Assembly: GCA_016926135.1 (NCBI GenBank)
Contig: JAFGPH010000440.1
Location: 1 to 12,553, forward strand
Reading direction: 5' to 3'
Length of the DNA stretch: 12,553 nucleotides
DNA from: Deltaproteobacteria bacterium
GTDB lineage: Bacteria > Desulfobacterota > DSM-4660 > Desulfatiglandales > HGW-15
Part shown: piece by piece, positions 1 to 6,964 of the stretch
Layout: each line of letters opens with the position of its first letter
Position numbering within the stretch: position 1 is the stretch's first letter
Made by a program: the position numbers and the translations under genes
The notes under the pieces: generated by a model
Told to the model about the DNA's origin: nothing
The model's input: only the letters and a program-made list of their open reading frames with translations
Database searches by the model: none

Positions 1-2476
1 CGAACATGACCATGATCTCGGTGAAGTTGGTGGAGAGGAAGAAGTGGACGGACTTTCGGATGTTGTTGTAGGCCGTCCTGCCGTCCCGAACCGCCGCGAC
101 CAGGGTCTCCAGATCGTCGTTTTCCAGCACCACATCCGCCACGTCCCTGGCCACGTCCGTGCCGCTCTTGCCCATGGCGATGCCGATGTCCGCGGCCTTC
201 AGGGCCGGACCGTCGTTGATGCCGTCTCCGGTCATGGCCACTACCCGGCCCGCGCGCTGCAGGGCCTGCACGATCTGGAGCTTGTTGGAGGGGCTTACCC
301 TGGAAAAGACATGCACCTTCGCGGCAAGAGCCCTCAGCACCTCAGGGTCAACGGCGGTCAGCTTGCTGGAGTCCAGGAGCTCGAGGGGCTCGATGGGATT
401 CAGCTTTAGCCGTTGGGCGACGGCTGATGCGGTCTGGCTCTGATCCCCGGTGATCATGATCGGTTTGATTCCCGCCCTGTGATAGGTCTCCAGGAGGCCT
501 TGCGCCCCCACCCGAATCGGGTCCTCCATGCCTACAAGTCCGAGCCACACCCATTCCTCGGATCCCTCGGACGGGTCTCCATCTTCCCCCATCGCGCAGG
601 CCACCCCCAGCACCCTCAGGGCCGCCTCGGCCATGAGGTCGTTTTCCGCCTCGATCTGAAGTCTCGTTTCATCCCGAAGTACGATCTTCCGCCCGTCTTG
701 GAGTTGCCATCTGCATTGGGCCAAAACCTCAGGCGGGCTGCCTTTGACGGCAAGCAGTTTGGCCCCGTCCTTCGGGGAGGAGTGGAGGGAGCACATGAAG
801 AGGCGGTCTTCGGCCCTGTGCTTCAGGGAAAGCATGGGGTGGTCTTTGCGCAGACCGGGAATGTCGATCCCTGCGGCCATGGCCAAGTGGATCAGGGCGT
901 TCTCGGTAGGGGATCCCCTCAGCTCGCAGCCTTCCCCCTTTCCGTTGATCTTGGTCTCGCTGCAGAGAACGCACACGCCCAGGAGCTGCCTCAGTTCTTC
1001 CCTGCCGAGTGGGTCGATGCGGGTCTTTCCGGCCAGGAATCGGTCCCCTCTCACATCGATCCGCTCCATGCCGGCAAAGATCCGGGTGACGGTCATCCGG
1101 TTGCAGGTGAGGGTGCCGGTCTTGTCCAGACAGACGATCTGCACCGCCCCCAGGGTCTCGATGGCCTGAAGCCTTCGTACCAGGATGTGGTGTCTCCGCA
1201 TGTTCTGGATGCCGATGGAAAAATTGACCGTCGCGGCGGCAGGCAGCGCTTCAGGGACCGCGGATGCGGCAAGGGAGACCGCGATTCTGGCCATTTCGAG
1301 AAGTCCGTAGCCCCGCGCCAAGCCGATGAGGAAGACCACCCCGCAGATCGAGCCCGCCAGGATCACGAGATGATTTCCCACCCCTTCGAGTTGTCTTTCG
1401 ATCGGCGCCCGGGGCCGTGTGGTCTCTCCCAACAGGACCTGAAGCCGGCCGATTTCCGTGAATCTGCCGGTTGCCACGGCCACCACGAGGCCTTCCCCGC
1501 CTGTTACCAGGGTTCCCATGAAGACCATGTTGACGCGATCCGCAAGGGGGACTGCTTCGTCCCGCAGGGTGCGGTGCGATTTGAAGACGGGCATGCTCTC
1601 TCCGGTGAGGGTGGACTCATCCACGCTCAAGCGGGATGAGGCCAGCACCCTGGCGTCCGCGGACACATACGTCCCGGGTTTCAGAGCCAGGATATCGCCG
1701 GGCACGACCTCTTCGGAGGGGATGTCCACCAAGCATCCGTCTCGCAACACCTCCGCCGCGGGTCTCACGAAGCGCTTCAGGGCCTGGATGGTCCGCTCCG
1801 CCCTGCTTTCGGTCCAGTACCCGATGATGCCGTTGACCGCCAGCACCCCCAGGATGACCACTGCATCCAAGACCCCCCCCGTGAAAAGGGAGAGCCCGGC
1901 CGCGGCAGCCAGGAGCATGGCCGGTAGCGACTTGAACTGCCCTGCCAGCATGGCCCAGCGGGAGCGGCCGGCGGACTCCGGAAGGAGGTTCGGTCCGAAC
2001 CGCTTCATTCGCTCCAGGGCCGCACCGGGGCTTAGCCCCGTCTCCGCAGGCGTTCGGGTCAGGGCCAGCACCGCCTCGGGGTCCAGCAGGTGCCATTCCC
2101 TGACCTCCTGTTCCTCCACGGGAGAGAGGGCCTGTTTGATGCGGGTCTTGATTCGGGTGACGACGCGGGTTCTATTCTTCCTGCGCAGGGCCCGGGGCCG
2201 GGCGGCAAGATGATGGACAGGTCTACCCTCGCAGACGGGCTCAGGAGATGAGGCTTTCAGAACCTTCAGAACAAAGGCGGCAATCTGTCTGTGGTTTTTG
2301 CTCGTATGAAAGAGAACGAGGATGTTACCCGTTGTTGTGCTGGCCGAGACGTGAAGCACGGCCTGATGGCTTGAAAGCCCTGTTTCCAGAACCCTCTTCA
2401 TGGGCGCGGAGCCGTAAAGACCCTTCACCCTGTACCTGGCCCTACCGGGGACCTTGGTATGGATGGGAAAGATCAT
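1..2476 (-). CDS. P-type cation-transporting ATPase with N-terminal HMA_2-like domain (C-terminus off the window)
   Basis: The frame is open for 825 codons and leaves the window at its left edge, so the last membrane helices are missing. Visible motifs, in order: an N-terminal HMA_2-like segment starting PGRARYRVKGLYG (about residues 9-65); the actuator loop TGES (291-294); helix-4 motif PEALP (408-412); phosphorylation site DKTGT with D451; MITGDQ (674-679); and the hinge TGDGIND (749-755). All hallmarks of ATP-driven ion pumping are therefore present. PEALP resembles the PEGLP of P2-type (Ca-like) pumps more than the CPC or SPC of heavy-metal P1B pumps, so the ion is undetermined. ATG 2476 is the first start after an in-frame stop at 2504-2506 and keeps the PGRARYRV segment; it has no clear ribosome site. 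It lies 47 bp after the HMA_2 gene and is probably co-transcribed with it. Inner-membrane location is inferred from the family. Confidence 0.93.
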   Translation of the reverse strand, partial: MIFPIHTKVPGRARYRVKGLYGSAPMKRVLETGLSSHQAVLHVSASTTTGNILVLFHTSKNHRQIAAFVLKVLKASSPEPVCEGRPVHHLAARPRALRRKNRTRVVTRIKTRIKQALSPVEEQEVREWHLLDPEAVLALTRTPAETGLSPGAALERMKRFGPNLLPESAGRSRWAMLAGQFKSLPAMLLAAAAGLSLFTGGVLDAVVILGVLAVNGIIGYWTESRAERTIQALKRFVRPAAEVLRDGCLVDIPSEEVVPGDILALKPGTYVSADARVLASSRLSVDESTLTGESMPVFKSHRTLRDEAVPLADRVNMVFMGTLVTGGEGLVVAVATGRFTEIGRLQVLLGETTRPRAPIERQLEGVGNHLVILAGSICGVVFLIGLARGYGLLEMARIAVSLAASAVPEALPAAATVNFSIGIQNMRRHHILVRRLQAIETLGAVQIVCLDKTGTLTCNRMTVTRIFAGMERIDVRGDRFLAGKTRIDPLGREELRQLLGVCVLCSETKINGKGEGCELRGSPTENALIHLAMAAGIDIPGLRKDHPMLSLKHRAEDRLFMCSLHSSPKDGAKLLAVKGSPPEVLAQCRWQLQDGRKIVLRDETRLQIEAENDLMAEAALRVLGVACAMGEDGDPSEGSEEWVWLGLVGMEDPIRVGAQGLLETYHRAGIKPIMITGDQSQTASAVAQRLKLNPIEPLELLDSSKLTAVDPEVLRALAAKVHVFSRVSPSNKLQIVQALQRAGRVVAMTGDGINDGPALKAADIGIAMGKSGTDVARDVADVVLENDDLETLVAAVRDGRTAYNNIRKSVHFFLSTNFTEIMVMF

Positions 2477-2523
2477 GGGGATGCAGGCTTTGACCTGAAA
2501 AGATCAACGGAAGTTGGATGTTT

Positions 2524-3021
2524 TCATTCCCCGTCGTCGTCGGCCATCATGTCCGCCACGGACTTGGAAAAGACGCCGAAGGCATACCAGAAAGCGGTAT
2601 ACCAGGGCGGCGATCTGAGGTCTCCCCTCAAGATCTGGAAAAGGCCGAACCCCAGGAGAGACAGGAACGCCAGACCAGGCAGATCCAGGTGGCCCCCTGT
2701 CATGCGCCTGACCTTTGAGCTCAAACCGCCCAGGGGCGCCGCTATCCGTTTGGGAAGGGAAACGGGCCTCTGTTCAACGACCTGTAGAGTGAAAAGCCCC
2801 TCCTTCTGCGCAACCCGGGCGATCGCCTGGAGATCCACCGACTTGCCCAGAAAGAGCAGGCTGCCTGTGGCCGGATTCACCTCGAGCCGTCTCATGCGCG
2901 GAAAGGAAGACAGCTTCTCCTCCACACGGCTGAAGAAGGCGGCATTCCCTCGCCTGGAAGGGATCCTGAGTCTGAGGCGCTCCAGGCTTCGATGAACGAG
3001 ATGAGCTTCAGGAATTCTCAA
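2524..3021 (-). CDS. HMA_2-like membrane protein, partner of the P-type ATPase
   Basis: A protein of 165 residues. The N-terminal half (about 1-75) resembles an HMA_2 ferredoxin-like fold: basic RLRLRIPSRRG, then VEEKLSSFPRM and VNPATGSLLF, matching the 'v.asp.TGslLv.y' pattern, but without the CxxC of true metal chaperones. The second half has two hydrophobic stretches (about 114-131 and 138-155) and an acidic end, so it is probably membrane-anchored. The start is TTG at 3021. It is the only usable start after the in-frame stop near 3052, and it overlaps the end of the upstream DUF5132 gene by 14 bp, which suggests translational coupling. The neighbouring pump carries the same kind of N-terminal domain, so a regulatory or assembly role for the pump is plausible but unproven. 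Confidence 0.8.
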   Translation of the reverse strand: MRIPEAHLVHRSLERLRLRIPSRRGNAAFFSRVEEKLSSFPRMRRLEVNPATGSLLFLGKSVDLQAIARVAQKEGLFTLQVVEQRPVSLPKRIAAPLGGLSSKVRRMTGGHLDLPGLAFLSLLGFGLFQILRGDLRSPPWYTAFWYAFGVFSKSVADMMADDDGE

Positions 3022-3325
3022 CGGCGGACGCCTTCGCTCTGGACCTAGCTCTCACCTTCTTCTTGGGGGCCACGACCTGTTCTTGTTCTTCAGCCAGTTC
3101 TGCCTGGGCCTCGGCGGTCAGGTCCTCCAAGGACTCCTTGGCCTCGGCAAGGGCAACCTGGGTTTTTGCGTAGGCGATCATGCCGCCCTTGACACCCGCC
3201 TTGGCCAGCGACCTGAGCGCCCCGGCCAACGCGGGAAGAACGACAGGGGCGAGCAACACCGCAGCCGCTCCGATGGCCAGTCCTGTCAGAAGTTGTACGC
3301 CGCTTGGCAGACCAATCAATCTCAT
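3008..3325 (-). CDS. DUF5132 family small glycine-rich membrane protein
   Basis: A protein of 105 residues. It has a short N-terminus, one hydrophobic glycine/alanine-rich segment (about 9-36, with GLAIGAAAVLLAPVVLPALAG), the family-typical KAGVKGGMIAYAK (43-55), then an acidic amphipathic helix likely to be a coiled coil (about 56-83) and a basic tail with KKK and RARSR. ATG 3325 is chosen over GTG 3328 because a perfect AGGAGGT (3331-3337) sits 5 nt upstream of the ATG, the same spacing as in its paralogue at 5493-5759. It is the first gene of the DUF5132/HMA_2/ATPase operon. The family has no established function that I know of; glycine-zipper membrane proteins often oligomerise or shape membranes. 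Confidence 0.85.
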   Translation of the reverse strand: MRLIGLPSGVQLLTGLAIGAAAVLLAPVVLPALAGALRSLAKAGVKGGMIAYAKTQVALAEAKESLEDLTAEAQAELAEEQEQVVAPKKKVRARSRAKASAVENS

Positions 3326-3443
3326 CACAAACCTCCTTGTGAAGACGGGTTACTCGGGTAGTATTGCCCGCTCGACCTCCTCTCCGAATCGCAATTGCCA
3401 TATGCTTCGGCAGGGAAAGGTTCGTCAGCTGGTAGGGATCACA

Positions 3444-3460
3444 TATAACAATTTGTTATA
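3444..3460. promoter_or_regulatory. Perfect 17-bp palindrome, candidate repressor operator
   Basis: TATAACAA and TTGTTATA are perfect 8-bp arms around one central base. The site lies about 120 bp upstream of the DUF5132 start and overlaps the proposed -10 element of the minus-strand promoter. Position and size fit a dimeric repressor (ArsR, MarR or TetR type). No regulator gene is visible in the window. Confidence 0.6.
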
Positions 3461-3486
3461 ACAGCATTTAGGCGTTACGGAGTCAA
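3458..3486 (-). promoter_or_regulatory. Candidate sigma70-type promoter of the DUF5132/HMA_2/ATPase operon
   Basis: On the minus strand, TTGACT (3486-3481, 5 of 6 consensus bases) is followed after 17 nt by TGTTAT (3463-3458, 4 of 6). The -10 lies within and just beside the 17-bp palindrome, so a bound protein would block RNA polymerase. Confidence 0.45.
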
Positions 3487-3543
3487 CGAGATCTTTCATT
3501 ACTTACCTACTCCGGGGCAGATCCGGCCTAATGCAATCCTAAC

Positions 3544-3573
3544 TTGACTCTAACAAATCATGATTAAGATATT
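3544..3573 (+). promoter_or_regulatory. Possible promoter of the 101-aa gene and phoH
   Basis: TTGACT at 3544-3549 is a good -35 element. The -10 is ambiguous: TAAGAT at 15 nt spacing or GATATT at 18 nt, each 4 of 6. It points toward the gene at 3651. Weak prediction. Confidence 0.3.
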
Positions 3574-3650
3574 CCCGTACACCTTGTTACCGGCAAAGCG
3601 TCACCGTCACTGGCGGGACGAAAAGACTTTTGTAAGGAAGGTGAAAATGC

Positions 3651-3956
3651 ATGATCTCTCCGTTCTGCGATCTCAATGAGTTTGTAGAGGCCGTTCGAAA
3701 CAGGGACTACTACGAGGTGCTCTACCTTGCAGAGAGAGAGGCAACCGCCGCGGAGCGCCTTCGACTCCGCCGTCAGAACCTTGAGTACCGAGAGCAACAT
3801 TTCTGCCCCCGCTACGCTGACTCCCTGAAGGGGTTCATTTCCTTTCTGAGGTATGGGGTTCAGACATCCTTTCTGGAGAAGGACGACCTTGAGTTGTTCC
3901 GTTCCCTCCGTGCCCGGTTGATCGACACGGAATCCTCCGAAGAAACAGATTCCTAA
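3651..3956 (+). CDS. Hypothetical 101-aa soluble protein
   Basis: Not recognised. The protein is charged and probably all-helical, with an arginine/glutamate-rich central helix (EREATAAERLRLRRQNLEYRE, roughly residues 28-48) and an acidic C-terminus rich in Glu, Asp and Ser. It contains two cysteines (C6 and C52) and no signal peptide or membrane segment. AAGGAAGGTG (3633-3642) lies 8 nt before the ATG, which supports translation. It is 99 bp upstream of phoH on the same strand and may share its transcript. A longer opposite-strand frame covers this region, but it runs through phoH and lacks family features, so this plus-strand frame is preferred. Confidence 0.65.
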   Translation: MISPFCDLNEFVEAVRNRDYYEVLYLAEREATAAERLRLRRQNLEYREQHFCPRYADSLKGFISFLRYGVQTSFLEKDDLELFRSLRARLIDTESSEETDS

Positions 3957-4055
3957 CAAAATCTGAATTCCTTTAAAATATATCCCTGGGACGATGGATC
4001 CCTCTCGGGGGGAACAGCGGTAGCGAACCCAACGGAAAAGGAGAACCCGGCGTCG

Positions 4056-5390
4056 ATGTTGCCCAGGAAGGGCACGAAGCTTTTCGTGCTCGACACCAAT
4101 GTCATGCTTCACGACAGCGCCTGTATCCACCAGTTTGAGGAGCATGATGTCATCATTCCCATCACAGCGCTGGAGGAACTGGATCAGTTCAAGAAGGGCA
4201 GCGGATCGCTGAACTACCATGCCCGTGAGGTTCTGAGGGCCCTGGATGCCCTGAGCGAAGACAGGATCTTCGACGGCGGCGTGGCCATCGGGCCGGGGCT
4301 GGGAAAGATCAGGATCCTTCTGGAGAAGGCCTTCGATCCGGAACTGGCCGTCAATTTCTCTCCCAATAACCCCGACCACCATATCCTCAACATCGCCTAT
4401 ACCCTGTCGAAAGGACAGCCCGATAGGCCGGTGATTCTGGTCTCCAAGGATGTGAACCTCCGCATGAAGGCCAAGTCCGTCGGGCTTCTTGCCCAGGACT
4501 ACACCACCGATCATGTCAAGGACCTGGAGGGCCTCTACAAGGGGTACAGACTGCTGGAACATGTACCCGAGGAAACCATACGGGACATCTACGCCCGTCC
4601 CCCTCGGGCCGACATCTCAGGATTTTCTCTGGACAGTCCGCTTTCGCCCAACGAATTCCTGATTGCCCGCAACGGCAAGATGTCGGCCCTGTGTCTCTTC
4701 GACGGCGCCAGGGGCCGAATCCGCCGGGTCGACAAGGTCCCGGCCTGCGGCATCATACCCAGGAACGCTGAGCAGACCTTTGCGCTGGACGCTCTCACCA
4801 ACAACGACATCCGGCTGGTCACGATCACGGGCAAAGCCGGGACCGGAAAGACCCTGCTGGCCCTCGCAGCCGCCCTGGAGGTGCGGAAGGGCTACCGGCA
4901 GATCTTCGTGGCCCGACCGGTTGTTCCCCTCAGCAACAAGGACATCGGGTATCTCCCGGGCGACATCCAGTCCAAGCTCGCCCCTTTCATGCAACCGCTG
5001 TTCGACAACCTCGGTGTGATTCAGAACCAGTTCGATGAGTCGGACCCGATGTACAAACGAATCCGCGAACTGGTCGAGGAAAAGAAGCTGCTCTTCGAGG
5101 CCCTTTCCTATATCCGGGGGAGAAGCCTGGTGCGCATCTACTTTATTGTGGATGAGGCCCAGAATCTCACGCCGCACGAGGTGAAGACCATCATCACCCG
5201 AGCGGGAGAGGGGACCAAGATCGTTTTGACGGGCGACATCTTTCAGATCGACCACCCTTATCTGGACAGTCAATCCAACGGTCTGAGCCACATCATTGAG
5301 AAGATGCAGGGCCAGAAATTGTACGCCCACATCAATCTGGAAAAGGGGGAGCGCTCCGAACTGGCAGAGCTGGCGAGCAACCTCCTGTAA
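4056..5390 (+). CDS. phoH: PIN-PhoH fusion ATPase (PhoH2/YlaK-type)
   Basis: A protein of 444 residues, full length for the PIN-PhoH family. The N-terminal PIN nuclease domain (about 7-150) shows acidic residues at D13 in VLDTN, E40/E41 in LEELDQF and D132 in SKDVNLR. The C-terminal PhoH helicase-like ATPase domain shows Walker A GKAGTGKT (259-266), Walker B IYFIVDEAQN (361-370, with D366 and E367) and the LTGD motif (392-395). Characterised PhoH2 homologues couple ATP hydrolysis to RNA unwinding and cleavage, so a cytoplasmic RNA-processing role is expected from the family. AAAGGAG (4037-4043) lies about 12 nt upstream of the ATG, slightly long but acceptable. The gene is convergent with the second DUF5132 gene; a stem-loop lies between them. 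Confidence 0.95.
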   Translation: MLPRKGTKLFVLDTNVMLHDSACIHQFEEHDVIIPITALEELDQFKKGSGSLNYHAREVLRALDALSEDRIFDGGVAIGPGLGKIRILLEKAFDPELAVNFSPNNPDHHILNIAYTLSKGQPDRPVILVSKDVNLRMKAKSVGLLAQDYTTDHVKDLEGLYKGYRLLEHVPEETIRDIYARPPRADISGFSLDSPLSPNEFLIARNGKMSALCLFDGARGRIRRVDKVPACGIIPRNAEQTFALDALTNNDIRLVTITGKAGTGKTLLALAAALEVRKGYRQIFVARPVVPLSNKDIGYLPGDIQSKLAPFMQPLFDNLGVIQNQFDESDPMYKRIRELVEEKKLLFEALSYIRGRSLVRIYFIVDEAQNLTPHEVKTIITRAGEGTKIVLTGDIFQIDHPYLDSQSNGLSHIIEKMQGQKLYAHINLEKGERSELAELASNLL

Positions 5391-5396
5391 AACGAA

Positions 5397-5432
5397 ACGC
5401 CCGGGGGCTTGGAGCACGCAGCCTCCGGGCGT
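5397..5432 (-). terminator. Stem-loop between convergent phoH and DUF5132 gene
   Basis: Arms 5397-5409 (ACGCCCGGGGGCT) and 5420-5432 (AGCCTCCGGGCGT) pair at 12 of 13 positions around a 10-nt loop. Read on the minus strand it is followed by a T-rich run, TTTCGTTTT, so it looks like the intrinsic terminator of the DUF5132 gene. Read on the plus strand it directly follows the phoH stop but has no T-tract. Confidence 0.65.
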
Positions 5433-5492
5433 CATCAGCGCCTTCGAACCGCACCGAAACGAGGAAAAGGGCTGTTCCGGGTGATCCGGGGT

Positions 5493-5759
5493 TTACGCCT
5501 TTTTCGAAGCCTTTCCCCTGGGTTTTGTTTCGATCTCGCTCTTGGCCTCCGCGACCATGTCTTCTAAGGTTTCTTTGGTCTCCTCGGCCAACTCCCTCCC
5601 CTTTGCATAGGCCAGCAGGCCGCCTTTCACTCCGGCCTTGAAGAGGGATCTTCCCAGACCGCCTGCCATGCCGAGCAGCGTGGGCCCCAGCAGAATCACG
5701 GCAGCGCCCAGGGCGATGGTCGGCACATTCAAACCCAGACTCATCCCTACCAGCTTCAT
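5493..5759 (-). CDS. DUF5132 family small membrane protein, second paralogue
   Basis: A protein of 88 residues. It shares its layout with the protein encoded at 3008-3325: MKLVGM against MRLIGL at the start, a hydrophobic segment with GAAVILLGPTLLGMAGG (about 18-34), the signature FKAGVKGGLLAYAKG (about 41-55), an acidic helix (ETKETLEDMVAEAKSEIE) and a lysine-rich tail. ATG 5759 is chosen because AAGGAGGT (5765-5772) ends 5 nt upstream, an arrangement identical to the paralogue. Longer in-frame starts reach back into the promoter region and add no family sequence. It stands alone with its own promoter and terminator. Function unknown; a membrane role beside the metal-pump operon is inferred only from the shared family. 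Confidence 0.85.
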   Translation of the reverse strand: MKLVGMSLGLNVPTIALGAAVILLGPTLLGMAGGLGRSLFKAGVKGGLLAYAKGRELAEETKETLEDMVAEAKSEIETKPRGKASKKA

Positions 5760-5859
5760 GACAGACCTCCTTTTCAGGCCACCTGCTCGCGCCTGAGACA
5801 CCAAGGTCTTTACGCGTGCAGGGAAAAACATGTGAATCTTCTGTTGGTGTATTGTTAAG

Positions 5860-5888
5860 ATTGTATTTGGGATCTGTTTGGAAATCAA
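5860..5888 (-). promoter_or_regulatory. Sigma70-type promoter of the second DUF5132 gene
   Basis: On the minus strand TTGATT (5888-5883) and TACAAT (5865-5860, 5 of 6) are separated by exactly 17 nt. Transcription would begin near 5853, leaving a leader of about 95 nt. Confidence 0.55.
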
Positions 5889-5989
5889 GCGCCTTGCCCT
5901 TCGAAACGCAGGAAAAAGTCATTACTATACCTACACCCTTCATTTTTTCGGCGACCTTTAACACTCGGCTAACATGTCAACCCCATCAT

Positions 5990-6131
5990 CCGGCCATCAT
6001 TGCCAGCGGTCTGTCGGAGACGGACCGGGTCCGTCGCGCTCTGGAACTGGGCGCAGGCATGTCTGTGAAGAGGCCTTACACGATCGACAAATTGGGGCTC
6101 GCCTTCCAGACCGAACTGGAGCGCCGAGGCA
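5990..6131 (+). pseudogene. Remnant of a receiver (REC) domain C-terminus
   Basis: The plus-strand frame encodes PAIIASGLSETDRV, then LGAGMSVKRPYTIDKLG and FQTELERR. This is the beta4-alpha4-beta5-alpha5 end of a response-regulator receiver domain of the kind found at the C-terminus of hybrid histidine kinases, including the conserved Lys-Pro of beta5 (VKRPYT). The phosphoacceptor Asp half and any kinase domain are absent: upstream the same frame runs into non-coding sequence that carries the promoter of the opposite gene. It is therefore a decayed or truncated gene tail left by a deletion or rearrangement. Its frame continues to a stop at 6196, inside the next gene. Confidence 0.7.
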
Positions 6132-6156
6132 ACACGAAAAGGAGGAATGGAAGAGC

Positions 6157-6858
6157 ATGGGATCCAGATTTTGGTCCGTTCTGGCCGCTGTTCTGAGCAC
6201 GGTGCTCCTGGCATCCCCTTCGCCGGTGCCGGGGAGTTCCGGTCCCAGACTGGTTCTGGGGGAGAAACTGTTCGATGCAGGCAGGGTGAAGGAAGGCCAG
6301 ATCATCGACCGGGTGTTTTCCGTTTCCAACCCGGGGGACCGGGTGCTGGAGATCCGGGACGTGAAGTCCGACTGAGGGTGCGTGGAGGCCGATTTCGACA
6401 AGGCCGTCCCTCCCGGCGGGCAGGGCAGGATCAGGGTCAGGGTGAACACCAGGGGTTCGGAGGCGACCATGGAGAAGAAGGCCATGGTTTACTCCAACGA
6501 CCCGTCGGCTTCGAATGCGTTTCTCTCGGTGCGCGCCTATGTGATGGTGCCCATCCGTCTGTCTCGCAGGGTGGTGGTGCTCCAGGCCGACGGAAGGGAC
6601 CAGGGCGGGGTTGTCGTGGAAGTCACCGCCGGCCTGGATCAGGCACTGGAGCTTCGGCCGGGGGATTTCAATCTGGAGGGAAAGGTAAGGTATGCGATCG
6701 AGGAGGTCGAAAAGGGGAAGAGATTTCAAATCCGGTTTCAGAGGTTGCCCGGGACTACTCAAGCCTTCCAGGGGTATCTGAAGCTTCAAACCAACTATCA
6801 GGAAAGACCCGATCTCACCATACGCATCCGCGGAAACGCCAGTGACGGCCGGGGATAA
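6157..6858 (+). CDS. DUF1573 exported protein, candidate selenoprotein (in-frame UGA at 6373-6375)
   Basis: One frame runs from ATG 6157 to TAA 6858 (233 residues), interrupted only by a TGA at codon 73. Upstream of it are a signal peptide (about 1-26) and a DUF1573 beta-sandwich start (FDAGRVKEGQ, then FSVSNPGDRVLEIRDV). Downstream the same frame continues with GCVEADFDK, VPPGGQGRIRVRVNT and AMVYSNDP, the second half of the DUF1573 pattern. In this family the site is normally Cys-Gly-Cys (sCGCt); here it is UGA-Gly-Cys, and C75 is the only cysteine in the protein. A hairpin with bacterial-SECIS features follows at 6384-6409. AGGAGG (6140-6145) lies 11 nt before the ATG. Selenocysteine at residue 73 is the best reading; a nonsense mutation or a base error (TGC or TGT to TGA) is the alternative. 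Likely periplasmic, role unknown. Confidence 0.7.
6384..6409 (+). promoter_or_regulatory. Candidate bacterial SECIS hairpin after in-frame UGA
   Basis: GGAGGCC (6384-6390) pairs with GGCC-G-UCC (6402-6409), giving a 7-bp stem with one bulged G. The 11-nt apical loop GAUUUCGACAA (6391-6401) begins with G. Fifteen nucleotides separate the UGA from the loop. A short stem just downstream of the UGA with G at the start of the loop matches the general description of bacterial SECIS elements. Confidence 0.5.
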
Positions 6859-6964
6859 GGCGCCGGCGGATTTAGCGCATTATTCACCAACCCCTAATTT
6901 GCAAGAAACACTCCGGGGGTAGTGTCCAACAGCATTTGAGACTGCGGGGTGAGGTGAAGGGAAG

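Noticed and set aside
479..1639. 386-codon open frame on the plus strand
   Set aside because: It is antisense, codon for codon, to the P-type ATPase, whose motifs are all present on the minus strand; its own translation shows no family features.
3564..4562. 332-codon open frame on the minus strand
   Set aside because: It runs antisense across the PIN domain of phoH and the 101-aa gene; no domain or ribosome site supports it.
4617..5435. 272-codon open frame on the minus strand
   Set aside because: Shadow of the PhoH ATPase domain, where Walker motifs prove the plus strand.
6147..6845. 232-codon plus-strand frame overlapping the DUF1573 gene without a stop
   Set aside because: It avoids the UGA but encodes low-complexity Gly/Arg sequence with no DUF1573 pattern; the conserved residues are in the other frame on both sides of the UGA.
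6905..6925. Short ACACT...AGTGT inverted repeat after the DUF1573 gene
   Set aside because: A five-base stem with no T-run on the plus strand is too weak to call a terminator.
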